A stretch of DNA of 10,101 bases. Source: an uncultured Caulobacterales bacterium. GTDB taxonomy: Bacteria > Pseudomonadota > Alphaproteobacteria > Caulobacterales > Caulobacteraceae. The DNA is taken from contig CAIUZX010000434.1 in the NCBI GenBank assembly GCA_903903715.1, positions 1 to 10,101 of the forward strand, written 5' to 3'. The notes beneath the pieces are model-generated. The model saw only the letters and a list, made by a program, of their open reading frames with translations, was not told where the DNA came from and searched no databases. Below, in pieces: positions 6,807-10,101 of the stretch (positions are counted from its first letter, which is position 1; every line of letters begins with the position of its first letter). The position numbers were made by a program, and so were the translations under genes.

Positions 6807-6846
6807 AGCTGGGCGGCTGCGTCGTCATGCGCAGGACCGCCCGGCT
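6807..6846. other. Strong hairpin abutting the ferredoxin ribosome binding site
   Basis: AGCTGGGCGGCTGCG (6807-6821) pairs with CGCAG (6830-6834) and CCGCCCGGCT (6837-6846). This gives 14 Watson-Crick pairs plus one mismatched or wobble position (6810/6843), a 2-base bulge (6835-6836) and an 8-base loop. Read in the ferredoxin direction, its 3' edge at 6807 is one base from the GAGGA ribosome binding site (6801-6805). The structure is seen in the sequence; a role as a leader element or transcription signal is inference. Confidence 0.5.
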
Positions 6847-7027
6847 CCGTCACTTTGCCTTTCGAAGGCAGAAGACCGCAATACCCGCCGACATCAGGAC
6901 GGCGTCACCTGACCGACTCAAGTCCGACCACGCATCGCAACCCTCAGGCGTACGACCCTTCCTGACCAGCGTGACACGTGCGCCTCAGTGCGCCATCTTC
7001 TGCCGACGGGTTGGGGGAGAATGGCTC

Positions 7028-7441
7028 ATGCTTCGAAAGACCTGCGTAACGGCCTTGATGATGTTGGCCATCACGACGCCAGCTCAGGCCGCCAAGCCTG
7101 ACCTTGCAATGGTTGAGGCGCTTGAGCAATCGGTCAAGCTCCCCGCCGGAGCCAAACCCCTCGACGCTTATGACCGCTATTACGCTCTGGAGACGGTCGT
7201 GGGTCGGCGGATGATCGAGGGGGTGTACCAGGAGACCAGCTACGATGATGACCTGGCCCGGTACCAAAGGGGCGACCGAGACCCTGGCAAATACCGCCCC
7301 CCCAGAAAAGGCAGACGACATCTTCTGGCCAAGGCGTCGTCATTGCCGGACATTGCGGACGGCGAGTGTTCCGTAATCCATGTCTATTGGGACATCGCGA
7401 CCGCAAGGATCGCCCACGTCGAATGCAACGGGAGAGGCTGA
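7028..7441 (+). CDS. Small secreted protein of unknown function
   Basis: This is a 137-residue protein with a clear Sec signal peptide: basic start (MLRK), hydrophobic core TALMMLAITT and a likely cleavage after AQA near residue 21. The mature part contains LDAYDRYYALE (46-56) and a C-terminal block SSLPDIADGECSVIHVYWD followed by VECNG at the end. Two cysteines in the mature part (114 and 133) could form a disulfide in the periplasm. I have the impression of small secreted proteins with a similar YARYYA and GGCSV...CNG pattern in Caulobacterales and sphingomonads, with no known function. The start ATG at 7028 follows the purine-rich GGGGGAG at 7013-7019 by 8 bases; extending the frame to 6827 would bury the signal peptide and is rejected. 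Codon use looks less GC-biased than in its neighbours. It diverges from the ferredoxin and converges with the lipid carrier gene 6 bases away. Confidence 0.75.
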   Translation: MLRKTCVTALMMLAITTPAQAAKPDLAMVEALEQSVKLPAGAKPLDAYDRYYALETVVGRRMIEGVYQETSYDDDLARYQRGDRDPGKYRPPRKGRRHLLAKASSLPDIADGECSVIHVYWDIATARIAHVECNGRG

Positions 7442-7447
7442 CGCCCC

Positions 7448-8065
7448 CTACTTCAGCCGCGCGGTCGCCTGGTCGAGGCTTTTCACAAGACCCGCCGCGC
7501 CGCCGGTGCGGATGGTTTCGGCGAATTCGGAGCGCTGGGTGGCGAGCTGGCTGATGCCGTTGTAGATCACGTCAATGATCCGCCACTGGCCGTTATATTC
7601 CCGCAGGCGGTAGCCGAGCTTCAGCGGCGGCTCGCCCTTCTCGCGGATCTCCGCCTTCACCAGCCGGTCCGGCCCGCGGCTCTGCACGACCGGGTCGATG
7701 ACGATGGTCTGGTTGTTGAAGTCGCGGAACTCGCGGGCGTAGCGGGCTTCGGTGTAGCGCGACATGGCCTCAACCACGGCCGCGTGTTCCTTGTCCGACA
7801 TGGTCCCCCAGGGCGCGCCGACGGCGACCTGCGCCATCACGGTCAGGTTGAAGGACTCCCGAAGCGTCTCGCGCACCTTGGGGCTGGAGAGGGTCCCGGC
7901 CTTGGCGCCCGCCACCAGCGCGTCATCCAGGGTCTGGATGCGGGCGATCACGGGATCGGTCTCGGCGTGGGCGAACACCGGCGCAGCGCCGACAATCAGC
8001 AGGGCCGCCAGCGCGGACAACAGTTTCCGCCCGCCGCCGGTCGATGTCACCTGTTCGATACGCAT
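7448..8065 (-). CDS. mlaC: MlaC/Ttg2D family periplasmic lipid-binding protein, HpnM-like
   Basis: This is a 205-residue exported protein of the MlaC/Ttg2D (toluene tolerance) family, whose members carry a phospholipid or other lipid across the periplasm in a hydrophobic pocket. The signal peptide has Arg/Lys at 13-14, a hydrophobic core at 15-30 (LLSALAALLIVGAAPV) and probable cleavage after AHA at 34. The mature domain shows the family sequence of helices, a strand set, and the ending GYRLREYNGQWRIIDVIYNG followed by GISQLATQRSEFA. That last phrase resembles the hopanoid-associated variant HpnM rather than the canonical MlaC, which fits the nearby hpnN. I chose ATG at 8065 because AGGAG (8072-8076) is 6 bases upstream; the ATG at 8083 has no visible ribosome binding site. 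The family is sure; HpnM versus MlaC is not. It is the likely periplasmic partner of the MlaA and HpnN proteins encoded nearby on the other strand. Confidence 0.88.
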   Translation of the reverse strand: MRIEQVTSTGGGRKLLSALAALLIVGAAPVFAHAETDPVIARIQTLDDALVAGAKAGTLSSPKVRETLRESFNLTVMAQVAVGAPWGTMSDKEHAAVVEAMSRYTEARYAREFRDFNNQTIVIDPVVQSRGPDRLVKAEIREKGEPPLKLGYRLREYNGQWRIIDVIYNGISQLATQRSEFAETIRTGGAAGLVKSLDQATARLK

Positions 8066-8071
8066 CCCCAA

Positions 8072-8076
8072 CTCCT
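8072..8076 (-). promoter_or_regulatory. Ribosome binding site deciding the MlaC/HpnM-like start
   Basis: AGGAG on the minus strand, 6 bases before ATG 8065. It would fall inside the coding region if the upstream ATG at 8083 were used. A GANTC site (8077-8081) lies next to it. Confidence 0.65.
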
Positions 8077-8110
8077 GATTCATTCAACGCATGAACGCCC
8101 CACACGTCCC

Positions 8111-8136
8111 ATCTTACGGTGCGGGCGAGGCGTCAA
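8111..8136 (-). promoter_or_regulatory. Candidate promoter of the MlaC/HpnM-like gene
   Basis: On the minus strand TTGACG (8136-8131) is followed after 14 bases by TAAGAT (8116-8111). TTGACG and a shortened spacer fit the Caulobacter housekeeping promoter pattern; the -10 match is only partial. Transcription would start about 40 bases before the ATG. Facing the other way, TACAAT at 8142-8147 could be a -10 element for the CinA-like gene but has no good -35. Confidence 0.35.
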
Positions 8137-8279
8137 GTCCGTACAATTGCCCATGGAATGCGGCGAGTTCGCGTCAGAGGCGCGGCGGCGGTGGGGCTTT
8201 ACGCCTCCCCCGTCCTTGCACATGGCCGCGATCCGGCGGACAGTTCGTCAGGCTTCCGATACGGCGAAGCAGTGGGGAC

Positions 8280-8283
8280 GAGG
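8280..8283 (+). promoter_or_regulatory. Ribosome binding site deciding the GTG start of the CinA-like gene
   Basis: GAGG, 6 bases before GTG 8290. The upstream in-frame GTG at 8272 and ATG at 8119 lack comparable sites. Confidence 0.5.
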
Positions 8284-8289
8284 CGCAAG

Positions 8290-8808
8290 GTGGACCCGGA
8301 ACTGGTCGAAGTCGCGAACGCGGTGGCGCAAAAGTTGATCGCGCGGAAGGAAACCGTGGCGGTGGCGGAATCGTCCGCAGGCGGTCTGATCTCGGCGGCG
8401 CTGCTCTCCGTGCCCGGAGCGTCGGCCTATTATCTCGGCGGCGGGGTGATCTATACCCGCCGGGCGTTCAAGGGCCTGTTCCAGCTCGACCGGGAGGCGG
8501 TGGGCGAACTGCAGTCCTCGACCGAGCCCTATGCCGCGTTCCTCGCCAAAACCATCCGGGAGAAGCTGCGCGCAGACTGGGGCGTGTCGGAGACCGGCGC
8601 TGCGGGGCCGAGCGGCAACATCTACGGCGATCCGGCGGGGCATACCTGCGTCGGCGTCGCAGGACCGTTTTCGCAAACACGGAAGATCCTGACAGGCTCG
8701 GCGGACCGGGCGGCCAACATGATCGCCTTCGCGGTTGCGTCGCTGACCCTGCTCAAGGACGCGCTGGACGCGCAATCATCATGGCCAGAAGCCCAGGACC
8801 TTTGCTAA
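8290..8808 (+). CDS. CinA C-terminal-domain protein (putative nicotinamide-nucleotide amidase)
   Basis: This is a 172-residue stand-alone CinA C-terminal domain. Characterised members (PncC) deamidate nicotinamide mononucleotide to nicotinic acid mononucleotide in the pyridine nucleotide cycle. The fold is recognised by AESSAGGLISAALLSVPGAS (26-45), GGGVIYTRRA (50-59), ETGAAGPSG (101-109) and the closing helix AANMIAFAVASLTLL. Canonical members read AESCTGG and TGIAGPGG, so this protein has Ser-Ala in place of Cys-Thr and is a divergent type; enzyme activity is therefore an inference. The usual length of the domain is about 160-170 residues, which favours the GTG start at 8290 over the longer frame from 8119, whose extra N-terminus is arginine-rich and low in family similarity. 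No N-terminal MoCF-like CinA domain is present. It lies divergent from the lipid carrier gene and 34 bases before the molybdenum-enzyme genes, so co-transcription with them is possible. Confidence 0.83.
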   Translation: MDPELVEVANAVAQKLIARKETVAVAESSAGGLISAALLSVPGASAYYLGGGVIYTRRAFKGLFQLDREAVGELQSSTEPYAAFLAKTIREKLRADWGVSETGAAGPSGNIYGDPAGHTCVGVAGPFSQTRKILTGSADRAANMIAFAVASLTLLKDALDAQSSWPEAQDLC

Positions 8809-8842
8809 CGTAACCGATATCTCGAATTCAGGAGCGCGACGG

Positions 8843-9307
8843 GTGAGCTTTCAACTGACCATCAACGGCCAGAAGCGGACAGCGGACGTCGATCCGGACA
8901 CGCCGCTTTTGTGGGTGCTGCGGGACGCGCTGGATCTGAAAGGTCCGAAGTTTGGCTGCGGCGCAGGCTATTGCGGCGCCTGCACCGTCCATCTCGACGG
9001 CCAGCCGGTGCGAAGCTGCCGCCTGCCGGTGTCGGAGATCGGGACCGCTAAGATCACCACCATTGAAGGCATTGGCGCGACGGCGCTGGGCCGGGCGGTG
9101 CAGGCGGCGTGGCTGGAGCTCGACGTCATGCAGTGCGGCTATTGCCAGGGCGGGCAGATCCTCGCCGCCACCGCGCTGCTGGCCACGACGCCGAAGCCCA
9201 CGGACGCCGATATCGACGCGGCTATGGCGGGAAACATCTGCCGCTGCGCCACCTACAACCGCATCCGCGCCGCAATCCACCACGTCGCCGCCACGCGGAA
9301 GGCCTGA
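8843..9307 (+). CDS. iorA: 2Fe-2S subunit of a xanthine-oxidase-family molybdenum enzyme (IorA type)
   Basis: This is a complete 154-residue small subunit with two [2Fe-2S] clusters, which passes electrons from a molybdenum active site to an acceptor. The N-terminal plant-ferredoxin-like domain carries Cys39, Cys44, Cys47 and Cys59 (GCGAGYCGACTVHLDG...SC). The C-terminal helical domain carries Cys98, Cys101, Cys133 and Cys135 (QCGYCQGGQI and NICRCATYNRI). All eight ligands are present and the length is normal. The wording matches isoquinoline 1-oxidoreductase alpha subunits and related aldehyde oxidoreductases; the substrate cannot be inferred. The GTG start at 8843 has AGGAG at 8830-8834, 8 bases upstream. 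It has no export signal, yet its partner does, so the two probably fold together and are exported as a complex. The partner gene starts 5 bases after its stop. No FAD subunit gene is seen between them, as usual for this two-subunit class. Confidence 0.93.
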   Translation: MSFQLTINGQKRTADVDPDTPLLWVLRDALDLKGPKFGCGAGYCGACTVHLDGQPVRSCRLPVSEIGTAKITTIEGIGATALGRAVQAAWLELDVMQCGYCQGGQILAATALLATTPKPTDADIDAAMAGNICRCATYNRIRAAIHHVAATRKA

Positions 9308-9312
9308 AGATC

Positions 9313-10101
9313 ATGACCCTCCTCGACACGAACACCACGACCGACGCCCCGGCGGATCCCTCCCGCCGCCTGTTCCTGACCGTCAGCGCCGCTGCGGGCG
9401 GGGGCCTCCTGATCGGCGCGGGCCTCACGGCCCAGGCCGCCACGGCGCCTGCGGCGATGAGCGAGCTCTCCGCCTATGTCCGTATCGCGCCGGACGGGAT
9501 CATCACCCTCCAGTCTAAGAACCCGGAGATCGGCCAGGGGATCAAGACCACCTTGCCCCTGATCATCGCCGAGGAGCTGGACGCCGACTGGGCGAAGGTA
9601 CGGATCGAGCAGGCGGCGACGGACTCGGCGAAGTTCGGCTCGCAGTTCGCGGGCGGCAGCCGTTCCGTCGACATGAATTACGACCAGATGCGCAAAGTCG
9701 GCGCGGCGGGACGCCAGCTCCTGATCCGCGCCGCCGCCGCGCGCTGGGGGGTTGAACCGGCCACCTGCTCCACCAAGCCCGGCGTCGTCGTTCATGCGGC
9801 CAGCGGGCGGACCATCGGCTACGGCGTCCTCGCCACGGCCGCCAGCGCTCTCCCCGCCCCCGACCTTGCCACGGTCCCGCTCAAGTCGCCCAAGGACTTT
9901 CGTCTGATCGGCAAGCCGCATGGCGGGATCGACAGCGCGAAAATCGTCCGCGGCGAGCCGATCTTCGGCATCGACACGGTCCTGCCGGGCATGCGCTACG
10001 CCGTGTTCGAGAAATGCCCCGTCTATGGCGGCAAGGTGGTCAGCGCCAATCTCGACGAGATCCGGGCGCTGAAGGGCGTGCGCAAGGCCTTCATCATCAA
10101 G
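9313..10101 (+). CDS. iorB: Molybdopterin-binding subunit of a xanthine-oxidase-family enzyme, Tat-exported (IorB type; 3' end outside window)
   Basis: The frame is open from ATG 9313 to the window edge and gives the first 263 residues of a protein that is usually about 700-770 long. Residues 17-22 (SRRLFL) followed by a hydrophobic, Ala/Gly-rich segment to about 43 form a twin-arginine signal, predicting export of the folded enzyme to the periplasm. The mature part begins with the repeat typical of this subunit (SAYVRIAPDGIITLQSKNPEIGQGIKT, residues 52-78), containing the EIGQG motif, then AGGSRSVDMNY, and IGKPHGGIDSAKIVRGEPIFGID, the entry to the a/b hammerhead domain. The catalytic Glu and most molybdenum-cofactor contacts would lie downstream and cannot be checked. 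It starts 5 bases after the 2Fe-2S gene; GGAAGG at 9297-9302, overlapping the end of that gene, is the probable ribosome binding site. Substrate unknown: N-heterocycle or aldehyde oxidation are the family options. Confidence 0.92.
   Translation, partial: MTLLDTNTTTDAPADPSRRLFLTVSAAAGGGLLIGAGLTAQAATAPAAMSELSAYVRIAPDGIITLQSKNPEIGQGIKTTLPLIIAEELDADWAKVRIEQAATDSAKFGSQFAGGSRSVDMNYDQMRKVGAAGRQLLIRAAAARWGVEPATCSTKPGVVVHAASGRTIGYGVLATAASALPAPDLATVPLKSPKDFRLIGKPHGGIDSAKIVRGEPIFGIDTVLPGMRYAVFEKCPVYGGKVVSANLDEIRALKGVRKAFIIK

Noticed and set aside
6827..7027. N-terminal extension of the small secreted protein
   Set aside because: The open frame continues upstream, but the extension would bury a clear signal peptide, and the purine-rich site at 7013-7019 marks the ATG at 7028.
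8119..8289. N-terminal extension of the CinA-like protein
   Set aside because: The extra 57 residues are Arg-rich without family similarity; the domain length and the GAGG at 8280-8283 favour GTG 8290.
1..10101. CRISPR array, transposon, integrase, toxin-antitoxin or defence system
   Set aside because: Reading both strands, I found no regularly spaced repeats, terminal inverted repeats, transposase or nuclease-type protein; the genes are metabolic, envelope or secretion genes.

Overview
The window is a GC-rich stretch of bacterial chromosome. Its gene content and signals point to an alphaproteobacterium, most likely of the order Caulobacterales. The evidence is a SecA with a C-terminal zinc motif, MlaA/HpnN-type lipid transport genes, a Tat-exported molybdenum hydroxylase of the isoquinoline-oxidoreductase type, and sparse GANTC (CcrM-type) sites, several of which lie at gene starts. 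The assignment is by recognition of families, not by comparison with a database. I see no rRNA, tRNA, insertion sequence, phage gene, CRISPR array or integrase.

Layout. From 1 to 584 (+) is the 3' end of secA. A small two-helix membrane protein of unknown function follows at 743-1102 (+), then a thiolase (acetyl-CoA acetyltransferase type) at 1223-2458 (+). A tightly coupled pair comes next: an MlaA/VacJ protein (2607-3446) whose stop overlaps the start of a large MMPL/RND-type transporter of the HpnN family (3443-6037) by 4 bases. On the minus strand, a ferredoxin (6495-6794) is followed after 14 bases by an NTF2/SnoaL-like protein (6061-6480); this pair converges on hpnN. Divergent from the ferredoxin is a small secreted protein of unknown function (7028-7441, +). 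It converges, with a 6-base gap, on an MlaC/HpnM-type periplasmic lipid carrier (7448-8065, -). Divergent from that is a CinA C-terminal-domain protein (8290-8808, +). It is followed closely by the 2Fe-2S subunit (8843-9307) and the Tat-signalled molybdopterin subunit (9313 to the window end, incomplete) of a xanthine-oxidase-family enzyme.

How the genes fit together. MlaA (outer membrane), HpnN (inner membrane, periplasmic domains) and MlaC/HpnM (soluble periplasmic carrier) are three kinds of part used to move hopanoids or phospholipids between the two membranes of a Gram-negative cell. Their co-location within about 5.5 kb suggests one envelope-lipid trafficking function, although the carrier gene is on the opposite strand and four coding genes or gene ends separate it from the other two. 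No hopanoid biosynthesis gene and no MlaBDEF ABC-transporter gene lies in the window, so the cargo cannot be decided here. The two molybdenum-enzyme genes form a separate oxidative module.

The window looks mostly like ordinary core or near-core chromosome. The points most worth a second look are the cysteine-free MlaA, the asymmetric intramembrane residues of HpnN, the ferredoxin with one cluster-ligand cysteine replaced by lysine, a strong hairpin abutting the ferredoxin ribosome-binding site, and a perfect palindrome of two GANTC sites upstream of the small membrane protein gene.
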